Source: CAZKTS01 sp964555735
GTDB taxonomy: Bacteria > Actinomycetota > Acidimicrobiia > IMCC26256 > PALSA-555
DNA: 64,000 nucleotides
Assembly (NCBI GenBank): GCA_964555735.1
Contig: CAZKTS010000288.1
Coordinates: 19,346-83,345 of the forward strand
Reading direction: 5' to 3'
The notes under the pieces: model-generated
Database searches by the model: none
What the model saw: only the letters and a program-made list of their open reading frames with translations
Told to the model about the DNA's origin: nothing
Translations under genes and position numbers: made by a program
In this document: positions 40,833-47,466 of the stretch, one piece after another
Layout of the letters: each line of letters opens with the position of its first letter
Position numbering within the stretch: position 1 is the first letter of the stretch

Positions 40833-41314
40833 TGGTCGACTCGCGCGAGAAGGGGGCGCGAGCGGAGCGCGAGGTGGCGGCGCTGCTGGTGGGGTGGTGG
40901 TGCCGGCGGGAGCCCGGGACGCGGTTCGTGCGCTCGCCTGGGTCTGGCGGGTGGGCGACGGCGGACGTACGCGCCGAGTTCCGCGCGAGCGGGGATCTGA
41001 TGACGACGGCGGCGGAGTTTCCGTGGTCGGTCGAGGTGAAGCGCCGCGAGCGGTTCGTGCTGTCGCGGGTGGCGGAGGGGCGGCAGAGCCCGGTGTGGCG
41101 GTGGTGGTGGCAGGCGTGCGGCGCCGCGCATGAGGCGTGCGTGCGGCCGATGCTGTGGCTGCGCGCGTCGCGTGCGCCGTGGGTGGTCGTGCTGAGCGAT
41201 TCGGAGCCGATCGATCGCGCGCTGGGTGGGCGGTATCGTCGCGTCCAGTGGCAGCGCGTGGTCATGGTGGACGCGGAGGCGTTGCTGCAGAGTGACCCGG
41301 GGCACTGGATTTGA
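40832..41314 (+). CDS. PD-(D/E)XK nuclease, Holliday-junction resolvase-like
   Basis: This 160-residue protein starts at GTG 40832, sharing a base with the previous stop. The core reads KGARAEREVAALL, then TRFVRSPGSGGW, GDLM and SVEVKRRERF, giving the E...GD...E-x-K pattern of Hjc-like and RecB-like nucleases. It likely cuts branched DNA after recombination or trims it for packaging. Confidence 0.8.
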   Translation: MVDSREKGARAEREVAALLVGWWCRREPGTRFVRSPGSGGWATADVRAEFRASGDLMTTAAEFPWSVEVKRRERFVLSRVAEGRQSPVWRWWWQACGAAHEACVRPMLWLRASRAPWVVVLSDSEPIDRALGGRYRRVQWQRVVMVDAEALLQSDPGHWI

Positions 41315-41775
41315 CGGAGATTGACGCGGAGTGCACACTGCCGGGCGTGGCGACGTCTACGCCGACCCTCGCGGATGCTCGCGCGGCCTACGCGGCCGCG
41401 CAGGTCGAGCTGCGCACGGTGGCCGCGGATGGCGCGGTGGGGCCTGAGTTCGAGGCGGCCGCGCGGCGGGTGATGGCGGCGGCGACGGCGGTAGCGCAGG
41501 CGCAGCACCGCGAGGCGCGGAGCACGGCGCAGGTGGGCACTTGGCGGCCGCCGAATGCGGCGCACGTTCTCGGGACGTGGGAGCCGCGGCTCTTCGATCC
41601 CGAGACGGGCTTGCCCGAGCCGCAGCGGGTGATGTGCATCTGCGAGTGGCCAGACTGCGGCGGGGTGTGGACGACGGAGTGCTCTAGCGGGCTGGTGCGT
41701 GAGCACGTCCAGCGTTTCGCGCTGGTGCACTTGCACCGCGACGTCTTCGCGCCGCCCGTCCGCGCTACTCGGTAG
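41311..41775 (+). CDS. hypothetical protein with Cys pair
   Basis: This protein has 154 residues, probably from TTG 41311, which overlaps the previous TGA; GTG 41347 is an alternative. An Ala-rich helical first half precedes CICEWPDCGGVWTTEC, a likely zinc site. No family is recognised. Confidence 0.6.
   Translation: MTEIDAECTLPGVATSTPTLADARAAYAAAQVELRTVAADGAVGPEFEAAARRVMAAATAVAQAQHREARSTAQVGTWRPPNAAHVLGTWEPRLFDPETGLPEPQRVMCICEWPDCGGVWTTECSSGLVREHVQRFALVHLHRDVFAPPVRATR
41762..41772 (+). promoter_or_regulatory. class B motif GCGCTACTCGG
   Basis: TACTCG ends 6 bases before ATG 41778, so the downstream gene would be leaderless. The motif lies in the last codons of the gene before it. Confidence 0.55.
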
Positions 41776-41777
41776 GT

Positions 41778-41960
41778 ATGGGCTACCTGAATGCGGAAGA
41801 TCGGGTGCGTTTGCTCGATGCGTTGAACCGGGTGGAGCTGTGGGCCCGGCTGCGGACGGTCGTGGTGGGCGATGAGCGGCTCGCGCGATGGGTCGCGCGG
41901 GGGCTGGCCGAAGCCGAGGTCGATCTGCTGCACCTAGCGCGAGAGGTGGCCCGTGAGTAG
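41778..41960 (+). CDS. small helical protein
   Basis: This 60-residue charged helical protein (MGYLNAEDRVRLLDALNRVE) has its start fixed by the class B motif. It precedes the small-terminase candidate. Confidence 0.6.
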   Translation: MGYLNAEDRVRLLDALNRVELWARLRTVVVGDERLARWVARGLAEAEVDLLHLAREVARE

Positions 41961-41963
41961 ACT
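41958..41963 (+). promoter_or_regulatory. class A -10-like element TAGACT
   Basis: TAGACT overlaps the TAG stop of the small gene and ends 8 bases before ATG 41972. It is one of two class A-like elements inside the accessory region, consistent with late expression of a packaging gene. Confidence 0.4.
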
Positions 41964-41971
41964 CGGGCGGG

Positions 41972-42526
41972 ATGCCGACTGCGTCGCCGAATCGACTTGC
42001 CGCGCGGACGACGGATCCGGCGAACCGCAGGGCCGCCTATTCGGTCGACGACCGGCGGCGGCAGCTTGCGGGGATCGAGCGGCTGCTGATCGCGGGCGTG
42101 TCGGTGTCGCGAGTCGAGCATGCGATGCGCGAGGAGTTCGGCATGCCGCCGAGCGCGACGAAGCGCGCGATCGATGCGGTGCGCCGGCGGTGGACCGAGG
42201 AGGAGCGCGAGAACCGTGCGCACTTCAAGGCGATGGCGCAGCGCCGGATCTATGGGCACATAGCCGAGGCGCGCAAGGCGGCGAATTTCGCGAGCGTGGC
42301 GCAGCTGGAGCGGCTGCTTGCGGAGATCCAGGGGACACGCGAGCCGGAGGCGCTGCAGATCAGCGTCGACGCGACGGTCAGCGAGGCGGCGTTGTCTGTG
42401 ATCTCCGGGCTTACGCGCGAGCGCATCGAGGCGCTGGTGGCCGAGCAGCGGCGCCTGCGGCAGCTGGCGCCGGCGCCGCCGGTGGCGGCGATGCCGGTAG
42501 TCGAGACGTCGGGGGTGGAGCGGTGA
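41972..42526 (+). CDS. small terminase subunit candidate
   Basis: This protein has 184 residues. RRRQLAGIERLLIAGVSVSR, then KRAIDAVRRRWTEEERENRA and RIYGHIAEARKAANFASVAQ, resembles small terminase subunits, which bind the pac site and pass DNA to TerL. The TerL gene is 19 kb downstream, an unusual separation. A class A-like promoter fits late timing. The call is moderate because TerS proteins vary greatly. Confidence 0.6.
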   Translation: MPTASPNRLAARTTDPANRRAAYSVDDRRRQLAGIERLLIAGVSVSRVEHAMREEFGMPPSATKRAIDAVRRRWTEEERENRAHFKAMAQRRIYGHIAEARKAANFASVAQLERLLAEIQGTREPEALQISVDATVSEAALSVISGLTRERIEALVAEQRRLRQLAPAPPVAAMPVVETSGVER

Positions 42527-42768
42527 AGCCCGCGCGGGTCGTGGACCTGGAGGCGCGGCGGCAGGCGCTGGTCGAGCGCGAGCGCGGGTCGCAGATCGAG
42601 CGCACGGAGGCGGTGCTGCGGCGGGTGATCGCGCTGATCGAGACGGCGGGGCTGTCGCCGATCGAGCGGGTGGCGGTGTGTGATGCGGCGGTGCAGATCG
42701 TGGGCGAGGGGTGCACGCGGGCGCAGCTGATCGCGTCGTCGGTGCTGGCCGAGGAGATTTTCGGGTGA
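42523..42768 (+). CDS. small helical protein next to terS candidate
   Basis: This 81-residue protein starts at GTG 42523 in the usual GTGA overlap. It reads RQALVERERGSQIERTEAVL and ends in a helix. It may assist TerS or belong to the next lysis gene; nothing decides. Confidence 0.65.
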   Translation: MKPARVVDLEARRQALVERERGSQIERTEAVLRRVIALIETAGLSPIERVAVCDAAVQIVGEGCTRAQLIASSVLAEEIFG

Positions 42769-43349
42769 GTGACGCGGCGGTGCTTGCGGCGGCGCTGTTG
42801 GCGCTGCCGGTCGCGTGGTATCCGCCGGGGCGCGAGCCGGAGACGGAGGCGCAGCGCGTCGCGCGGTACGGTGTGATCGCGGATGCGATCGACCATGCGA
42901 GCCGGCGGGCGACGACGTGTGAGGGTGCCGGGTGCGCGCCGCTGTGGCCGTGGCCGCGGGATGAGCTGGTGGCGGTGCTGGCGGCTCAGGGCTGGTGGGA
43001 GACGCGCTATGCGCACCACGTCCACGCTGGGCGGTGCCGGCGGCACGAGTGCGACACGCGCAACGGGCGCGCGCGGGCGGTGAGCCCGTGGCAGATCCAG
43101 ATGACGGCGCTCGTACCGCGCGCGGAGTGGTCGACGCTCACGGGAACGGGGTTCGAGCCGACCGAGCGCGCGGCCTACGCGGCGGCGAAGGTGCTGGCGT
43201 CGTCTCGCGCGCGATGCGCGAAGTCTGAGGCGTGGGCGGCGCCCACGATCGCGATGTACGCGACGGGGGCGCGATGCCGGTGGCGGGGCGCTCGGGTGCG
43301 AGCGGCGACGGTGGGGCGGCTGCTGGTGGCGCTGCGCGCTACTCGGTGA
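42765..43349 (+). CDS. lytic transglycosylase-like endolysin candidate
   Basis: This 194-residue protein has an N-terminus (DAAVLAAALLALPVAW) that is hydrophobic, like a signal or signal-anchor segment. The core ELVAVLAAQGWWETRYAHHV supplies a likely catalytic Glu near residue 79, followed by SPWQIQM and YAAAKVLASSRARC and IAMYATGARCRW, the lysozyme-like pattern of transglycosylases. It would cut glycan strands during lysis or entry. It lies 28 kb from the holin-like genes. Confidence 0.75.
   Translation: MSDAAVLAAALLALPVAWYPPGREPETEAQRVARYGVIADAIDHASRRATTCEGAGCAPLWPWPRDELVAVLAAQGWWETRYAHHVHAGRCRRHECDTRNGRARAVSPWQIQMTALVPRAEWSTLTGTGFEPTERAAYAAAKVLASSRARCAKSEAWAAPTIAMYATGARCRWRGARVRAATVGRLLVALRATR
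43336..43346 (+). promoter_or_regulatory. class B motif GCGCTACTCGG
   Basis: The motif overlaps the 3' end of the transglycosylase gene and lies 31 bases before GTG 43378, which has its own GGAGG ribosome site. This is one of the leadered copies. Confidence 0.4.
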
Positions 43350-43377
43350 GGGCGCCGAGGCGCGACTGGAGGCGGAC

Positions 43378-43578
43378 GTGGACAACGAACCGATCGTGTT
43401 AGCGCTGAGTGCGACCGAGGTGGCGGAGGCGGTCTGGCGGTACGCGGCGGCGCGAGACAAGCTGTCGGCCGAGGTGCTCTCGGGGCGCGTGACGGCGGTG
43501 TCGTTCAGCGCTGGTGGTCGCACGCTGACGGAGTATCCGGTGGTCGCGGTTGCGTTCTTGCCGGGGCGCGGCGCGTGA
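43378..43578 (+). CDS. small hypothetical protein
   Basis: This 66-residue protein starts at GTG 43378 behind CTGGAGGCGGAC. It reads LALSATEVAEAVWRYAAARD and ends in a beta-rich half. It is not recognised. Confidence 0.6.
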   Translation: MDNEPIVLALSATEVAEAVWRYAAARDKLSAEVLSGRVTAVSFSAGGRTLTEYPVVAVAFLPGRGA

Positions 43579-44183
43579 GCGACGCGGCTGGACAGGCGTT
43601 CTTTCTGGTGGCGTTCATCGCGCTGCTGGTGGCGGTGGCTGTGATCGTCGTGCGGCGGCGCGGGTTGCCGGGTGAGCCGATCGGGGCGCCGGTGGAGCGC
43701 GAGGAGCCGCGGCCTGACCCGGAGATCGGGTCGGCGACGACGGCGATCGGGGTGGTGACTGCTGAGGCTGGGTGGTGCGTGGTGTGCGGCGTGGCTCGGG
43801 CGAGTGAGTGCTGGCCGGGGTTCGGCGAGTCGTCGATCGACGCGGCGTGGACGACGCTGGGGCACCGCCAGCTGCAGCAGAGCGGGGCGCTCTACACGGT
43901 GCGCGACGTGGGGCGCGAGTCGCTGTGTGCGACGCACAAGCGGGTCGCGGTGCGCACGCTGGAGGCGAAGCTCGGCGAGGTGGTGAGGCGGCGTGGCGAG
44001 TTCAACGCGCTGGTCGAGCGCGAGCTGGCCGAGTGCGAGACGACGCTACTCGCCACGATGCAGCTGGACCAGCGGCGCACGGTCGACGCGATGCGCGCGG
44101 TTGCGGCCGCGGTCGATCGCCCGGCGCCGCAGCTGTCGCGCGGGACGATGACGCTGATCACGACGCGCTCTGAGGAGGAGTAA
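43575..44183 (+). CDS. membrane protein with cytoplasmic Cys pair
   Basis: This 202-residue protein has a membrane helix at residues 9-26 (FFLVAFIALLVAVAVIVV), followed by RRR, so the rest is probably cytoplasmic. CVVC near residue 66 and a coiled coil (RTLEAKLGEVVRRRGEFNAL) follow. It may be a phage envelope protein for lysis or exclusion. No family is recognised. Confidence 0.65.
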   Translation: MSDAAGQAFFLVAFIALLVAVAVIVVRRRGLPGEPIGAPVEREEPRPDPEIGSATTAIGVVTAEAGWCVVCGVARASECWPGFGESSIDAAWTTLGHRQLQQSGALYTVRDVGRESLCATHKRVAVRTLEAKLGEVVRRRGEFNALVERELAECETTLLATMQLDQRRTVDAMRAVAAAVDRPAPQLSRGTMTLITTRSEEE

Positions 44184-44413
44184 TGCTGTGTGAGCACGGG
44201 CATGGGGTCGCGTGTGGCGCGTGCGCGGCGGCGCTGGAGGCGGCGGTGGGCGCGAAGCGCGCGCTCGCCGCGATGCGGCGGGCCGCGTTCTGGCTGGAGG
44301 AGCTGGAGCGCCACGACACGCTGTCGATGGACGCCGCGGGCGACCGCGCGAGGCTGGCGAGCTACCTAGCGATCGCGGTCGTTCGGGCGCGTGCTCGGGA
44401 GATGGGGCGGTGA
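44183..44413 (+). CDS. small Cys-containing helical protein
   Basis: This protein has 76 residues, with a strong GAGGAGGAG ribosome site and a TAATG overlap. It starts MLCEHGHGVACGACAAALEA, with Cys and His placed for a metal site, then becomes helical. It is not recognised. Confidence 0.65.
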   Translation: MLCEHGHGVACGACAAALEAAVGAKRALAAMRRAAFWLEELERHDTLSMDAAGDRARLASYLAIAVVRARAREMGR

Positions 44414-44583
44414 AGGAGAGGCGGCATGTGTGCTCTGAGTGCGGCAAGCTGGCACCGGCAGCGCAGCTGGTGCCCAAGCGGGACGCGGGGAACCGGCGGC
44501 ACTGGTTTCATCCTGCGTGCTGGGCGCAGCTCTGCGCGTGGATGAGCGGCGGGCTTCGCCCAGTGCGCGAATCGCTGCGGTGA
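44410..44583 (+). CDS. small zinc-finger protein
   Basis: This 57-residue protein starts at GTG 44410. CSECGK near residue 8 and HWFHPACW near residue 33 give a probable four-ligand zinc site. It lies directly before the sigma region 4-like gene, whose ATG shares a base with its TGA. Confidence 0.65.
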   Translation: MKERRHVCSECGKLAPAAQLVPKRDAGNRRHWFHPACWAQLCAWMSGGLRPVRESLR

Positions 44584-44999
44584 TGGGAGCGCCGCGCGTG
44601 GTGCGCTCGGTGGAGATCGCGAGAGCGGTCAAGGCTGAGCCGCGCGAGCCGCGGCACTTGCCGCTGACGCGGGGCGAGTGCGAGCAGAGTGCGCGGCCGT
44701 GTCCCTACGTGAGCTGTCGACAGCACTTGTTTGCGGACGTCACGATCGGCGGGGCGATTCGCCCGAATTTCGACGTCGACATCTTGGAGCTGGAGCGGCT
44801 GCCCGAGACGTGCGCGCTCGACGTCGCGGCGAGGGGCGCGCACGGGTTGGACGCGATCGCGGCGGTGATGAATCTGACCAGCGAGCGGGTGCGGCAGATC
44901 GAGCTGAGCGGGCTCGGCCAGGTGCGGCGGGTCGCGCTCGCGCTCGATCTGGCATTCGAGGTGGGGCCGCCGTCGTACTGGGACGCGGGCGACGGATGA
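44583..44999 (+). CDS. sigma region 4-like transcription factor
   Basis: This protein has 138 residues from ATG 44583. The first half has ECEQSARPCPYVSCRQHLFA, a Cys pattern known in DNA-binding proteins of phages and delta-proteobacteria. The second half (AARGAHGLDAIAAVMNLTSE, then RVRQIE) matches sigma-70 region 4.2, the part that binds -35 elements. With the region 2-like protein at 30654 it could make a split sigma factor. That is inference. Confidence 0.75.
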   Translation: MGAPRVVRSVEIARAVKAEPREPRHLPLTRGECEQSARPCPYVSCRQHLFADVTIGGAIRPNFDVDILELERLPETCALDVAARGAHGLDAIAAVMNLTSERVRQIELSGLGQVRRVALALDLAFEVGPPSYWDAGDG

Positions 45000-45100
45000 C
45001 CGGCGCGCGGGTAGTGGCGGTCGCCCTGGGGCGCCTGGGCGGGCTCAAGGGCGGCAAGGCTCGGGCTGCGAGCCCGCTGGTCGCGATAGTGGCGGTTTGA
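44996..45100 (+). pseudogene. possibly truncated GGKARA-type small protein
   Basis: The 34 codons from ATG 44996 contain GRLGGLKGGKARA, the opening of a common small basic family that usually continues for some 40 more residues. The frame ends here after a few hydrophobic codons. The next segment is read on the other strand, so the gene may have been cut by an insertion. Confidence 0.45.
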
Positions 45101-45104
45101 AGGA

Positions 45105-45320
45105 CTACATCGACAATGTCCCGTTAAAAACCAGCGCGTTAGACCTGGGCGCGAACTTCGTGGAGTTTCGCTCCAACGGGAGCGGCTTCAGAATCGGCAT
45201 CTTCGGCGTTGGCTCCACCGACTTGCGCGCCGCGGCCTGGGCCGCGCTCAGCAATTCCGCCGTCAGGCGCGCTTGCCGCTGCAGTGCCTCTTGAACCTCC
45301 CGCGTCGTTGACGGTCGCAT
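45105..45320 (-). CDS. lone minus-strand small gene with operator
   Basis: This 71-residue protein starts at ATG 45320 (minus) behind an AAGGAG ribosome site 6 bases upstream. The perfect inverted repeat GGGTCA-AAC-TGACCC (45336-45350) lies just upstream. The protein (RPSTTREVQEALQRQARLTA) is basic with a Pro-rich middle. The region is less GC-rich than its surroundings. An opposing + frame (45097-45294) competes, so the call is moderate. It may be a moron. Confidence 0.5.
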   Translation of the reverse strand: MRPSTTREVQEALQRQARLTAELLSAAQAAARKSVEPTPKMPILKPLPLERNSTKFAPRSNALVFNGTLSM

Positions 45321-45335
45321 GAGCTACTCCTTGCC

Positions 45336-45350
45336 GGGTCAAACTGACCC
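45336..45350. promoter_or_regulatory. operator-like inverted repeat
   Basis: GGGTCA and TGACCC are separated by AAC. It overlaps TTGACC on the minus strand and lies just before the ribosome site of the minus-strand gene, so autoregulation is possible. Confidence 0.5.
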
Positions 45351-45363
45351 ACTACCGGCGCGC

Positions 45364-45373
45364 GCGCTATTGG
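45364..45373 (+). promoter_or_regulatory. class B motif GCGCTATTGG
   Basis: TATTGG ends 6 bases before ATG 45380, with GTAGGC in between. This is one of the clearest class B copies, since the gene upstream runs the other way. Confidence 0.6.
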
Positions 45374-45379
45374 GTAGGC

Positions 45380-45751
45380 ATGGACACAGGCCGACGGCAT
45401 CGGGTGCGCTGGCAGCCGGAGGGCGCGGCGGTCGAGCTGAGGGGGCCGGGAATCCGATCGGTCATCGGCGAGGCGATGGCGCGCCGCGGGATTGCGCGGC
45501 GATATGCCGCGCTGCGGGAGCGGTGGCCAGGGTTGAAGCCGCGGGTTTACGTGGCATTCGCGCCGGTCGATCTGCGGGTGGTCTGCGGCGTGCCTGGGGG
45601 TGAGATGCCCGTGCAGTCGCTGGTGGTGGCCGGGTGCGAACCGAGCTGGGTGGACGGCGAGATCCGGGCCGAGGACCATGCGCGGCTGGTGGATGCGCTG
45701 GAGGTGGTGATCGCTAGGATGTTCGAGGCGTGGGTGGTGGATCATGGGTGA
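45380..45751 (+). CDS. hypothetical protein under class B motif
   Basis: This 123-residue protein starts MDTGRRHRVRWQPEGAAVEL and has a middle beta section (KPRVYVAFAPVDLRVVCGVP). No known family is recognised. The minus-strand neighbour means it must have its own promoter, supporting the class B call. Confidence 0.65.
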   Translation: MDTGRRHRVRWQPEGAAVELRGPGIRSVIGEAMARRGIARRYAALRERWPGLKPRVYVAFAPVDLRVVCGVPGGEMPVQSLVVAGCEPSWVDGEIRAEDHARLVDALEVVIARMFEAWVVDHG

Positions 45752-45839
45752 TGTGCTGCTGTGGCTCGGGTTCGTGGCGCTGGTGGTCGTGGGGCACATC
45801 GTCGCGGGGCTGCGGTGGGCGAGGCGGGGGCGCAAGTGA
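45744..45839 (+). CDS. 31-residue single-span membrane peptide
   Basis: ATG 45744 opens a 31-codon frame that is one membrane segment (VLLWLGFVALVVVGHIVAGL) followed by RWARRGRK. It overlaps the previous gene by 8 bases and the next by 4, so it fits the operon. It may be a small holin regulator or exclusion peptide; function is unknown. Confidence 0.5.
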   Translation: MGDVLLWLGFVALVVVGHIVAGLRWARRGRK

Positions 45840-46111
45840 CGGCGTCGATGGGCGAGCTGATCGCGCGGGTGAAGGCGCGCAACCGCGCGGTGACGTCGGC
45901 GGTGCTGATGGCGGTGGAGGCGTGCGGGCACTACGTCGGGCCGAGCCAGCTGGGGCGGGTGGTGGTGCATCGCGCGGTGAGTGGCGGGTGCGAGTGGCGG
46001 GTGACGTTCCTGGGCGAGTGGGATGATGAGCCAATCGGGCACGTCGACGCGCGGGATCTGCAGGCGGCGGCGATGCTGGTGGCGCAGGTGTCTACCCGAG
46101 TAGACACCTAG
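45836..46111 (+). CDS. hypothetical protein ending in a palindrome
   Basis: This 91-residue protein starts at GTG 45836. It contains SMGELIARVKARNRAVTSAV and ends VSTRVDT, codons made of the palindromic site at 46086-46109. It is not recognised. Confidence 0.6.
   Translation: MTASMGELIARVKARNRAVTSAVLMAVEACGHYVGPSQLGRVVVHRAVSGGCEWRVTFLGEWDDEPIGHVDARDLQAAAMLVAQVSTRVDT
46086..46109. promoter_or_regulatory. palindromic site, copy 2
   Basis: Ten-base arms AGGTGTCTAC/GTAGACACCT flank CCGA. The inner 22 bases are identical to 22913-22934. It lies between two genes and may bind a repressor or end transcription; no U-run follows. Confidence 0.65.
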
Positions 46112-46131
46112 CGGCGGCGGAGGTGCAAACG

Positions 46132-46716
46132 ATGGCTAAGCGGTCGACAGCACAGGGGAAGTTAGCGATCGACGCGGGTGCGGCATGCACTACGCGGGTG
46201 GTGTATGAGGATGCTGACGCGGTGTTCGACGACGGTGGGCGGCGGCGCCCGCTGCTGTGGCGGATCTGGGATCGGAGCTTGCCGGCGGTGGGGTGGATTG
46301 GGTGCAACCCGAGCGTGGCTGGCGCGCAGGACGATCCGAGTGTGCGGCGGATGGTGGGTTTCAGTGCGCGGGACGGGTTCGGGGCGCTGTGGCTCGCGAA
46401 TCTGGACGACTGCGTCTCGACCGACCCGCGCGGCGTGCAGCTCGGGACTCTGGCCCACGCGGAGTGGCAGTGGCGGGGGTTTGGCGAACGGGTGCAGGTG
46501 ATCGTGGTGGCGTGGGGCGCGGTGGTGAAGGCGGCGGGGCTGAGCGATCGCGCGGCGGCCTGTCGGCTGTGGGCGATGCGGTGGGCTGGCGGGCACCCTG
46601 ACCGCCGGGTGATGTGTCTGGGGCGCACGGCGAGCGGGCATTTCAAGCACCCGCTCTACCTTCGCGGCGACACGCCGCTGGTGCCCTGCGTATACGGGTC
46701 CAGGGGGATCGGCTGA
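46132..46716 (+). CDS. DUF1643-like protein
   Basis: This protein has 194 residues from ATG 46132, chosen over GTG 46123 because GGAGGTG lies upstream. The motifs LPAVGWIGCNPSVAGAQDDP, SVRRMVGFS, FGALWLANL and ERVQVIVVAWG match DUF1643, a family of unknown activity common in phages. HFKHPLYLRGDTPL near the end is also typical. Confidence 0.85.
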   Translation: MAKRSTAQGKLAIDAGAACTTRVVYEDADAVFDDGGRRRPLLWRIWDRSLPAVGWIGCNPSVAGAQDDPSVRRMVGFSARDGFGALWLANLDDCVSTDPRGVQLGTLAHAEWQWRGFGERVQVIVVAWGAVVKAAGLSDRAAACRLWAMRWAGGHPDRRVMCLGRTASGHFKHPLYLRGDTPLVPCVYGSRGIG

Positions 46717-46820
46717 TGGCGATGACGCACGAGCTGAAGACGTGGAGCGTGGTCTATGGACAGGTTCCGCCGACGGCCAGCCTCCGCTGGCCGTTGGTCT
46801 TTTGTATCCCGTGGGCCTGA
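46716..46820 (+). CDS. 34-codon frame over a terminator, doubtful
   Basis: ATG 46716 opens MAMTHELKTWSVVYGQVPPT and the frame ends at 46820. It spans the terminator hairpin at 46771-46796, which is odd for a real gene. It may be the 5' remnant of a gene split by the insertion. Confidence 0.3.
   Translation: MAMTHELKTWSVVYGQVPPTASLRWPLVFCIPWA
46771..46805 (+). terminator. Rho-independent terminator
   Basis: Arms ACGGCCAGC and GCTGGCCGT enclose a 4-base CTCC loop, extended by one wobble and one GC pair. The stem is followed by TTGGTCTTTT. This is the only classic intrinsic terminator I see in the window. Confidence 0.8.
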
Positions 46821-46823
46821 TCG

Positions 46824-46973
46824 ATGACCAAGATGACCACGACCAAGAAGAGGGCGGCGCTGGTGCGCGCGCGCACCGCCCTTCGCAAGATTCAGGAGAC
46901 CAGCCGCCCTGGCAAGAGGCGCGAGCCAATCCGTCTGCCGCCAGCGTACGGCGCCGACTGGGCGCCGACATGA
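46824..46973 (+). CDS. small Lys/Arg-rich protein, cassette gene 1
   Basis: This 49-residue protein starts at ATG 46824 just after the terminator. It begins MTKMTTTKKRAALVRARTAL and ends PPAYGADWAPT. It is basic and likely binds nucleic acid. Its stop overlaps the start of the next gene (ATGA). Confidence 0.55.
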   Translation: MTKMTTTKKRAALVRARTALRKIQETSRPGKRREPIRLPPAYGADWAPT

Positions 46974-47260
46974 GCCGAGCCGCCTACCGGCGCGGCAGTC
47001 GCCTCATCGCACAAGCCGCCGATGCCCGCATGCCCGAGGCTCGCGCCCGCGCCGACCGCCACGCCTACCAGGCCGCCGTCGATGACCTACACGCGCGCCT
47101 CGCACGCGCCGAGCACGACCTCCGCCGCGCCCGCCGATGCATCGCCGCCGAACGCCTCGCACGCGACCAGCTCCGCGCGCGCCTCGATGCCGACCAGCGC
47201 GCCTACGCCATCGCCGTCGCCTACCTCCGCCGGCTGATGGCGATGACGCACGAGCCATGA
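46970..47260 (+). CDS. coiled-coil protein with foreign codon choice, cassette gene 2
   Basis: This 96-residue protein is all-helical and rich in Ala, Arg and Asp (DLHARLARAEHDLRRARRCI). Its codons favour C at the third position (GCC, CTC, CAC), while neighbours favour G (GCG, CTG). This suggests recent transfer. Its last codons are the right-hand 25-base repeat. Function is unknown. Confidence 0.65.
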   Translation: MSRAAYRRGSRLIAQAADARMPEARARADRHAYQAAVDDLHARLARAEHDLRRARRCIAAERLARDQLRARLDADQRAYAIAVAYLRRLMAMTHEP

Positions 47261-47466
47261 GCGTTTACACCCCGCCTTCGTGCATGTGTTGGGCGGTCGT
47301 GTCCGAGGAGAAGTCGTGGTTCGTGGCCGTCGGGGGATGGTTCCACTCTCCCGAGTGTGAGAGCTACAGGCAACGCCACCCGGAGATGGTCGTCCCGGAT
47401 CGTCGACAGGGGTGGCGTTGGTCGAAAGAAGCCATCGCGCTCTACTTCAGCTCACCTTCCCAGTAG
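47257..47466 (+). CDS. small Cys/Trp-rich protein
   Basis: This 69-residue protein starts at ATG 47257. It begins MSVYTPPSCMCWAVVSEEKS and contains GWFHSPECESYRQRHPEMVV, so Cys residues may bind metal. It is the last gene before a 690-base gap. Confidence 0.6.
   Translation: MSVYTPPSCMCWAVVSEEKSWFVAVGGWFHSPECESYRQRHPEMVVPDRRQGWRWSKEAIALYFSSPSQ

Larger units (their letters stand above)
46710..47256. repeat. segment bounded by 25-base direct repeats
   Basis: The same 25 bases, beginning CGGCTGATGGCGATGACG, lie at 46710-46734 and 47232-47256. Between them are a terminator and a two-gene cassette with different codon choice. This looks like a small inserted module. Confidence 0.75.

Noticed and set aside
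45097..45294. Plus-strand frame of 65 codons from TTG
   Set aside because: It competes with the minus-strand gene. It has no ribosome site or promoter-like element, whereas the minus frame has AAGGAG and an operator. The choice is not certain.
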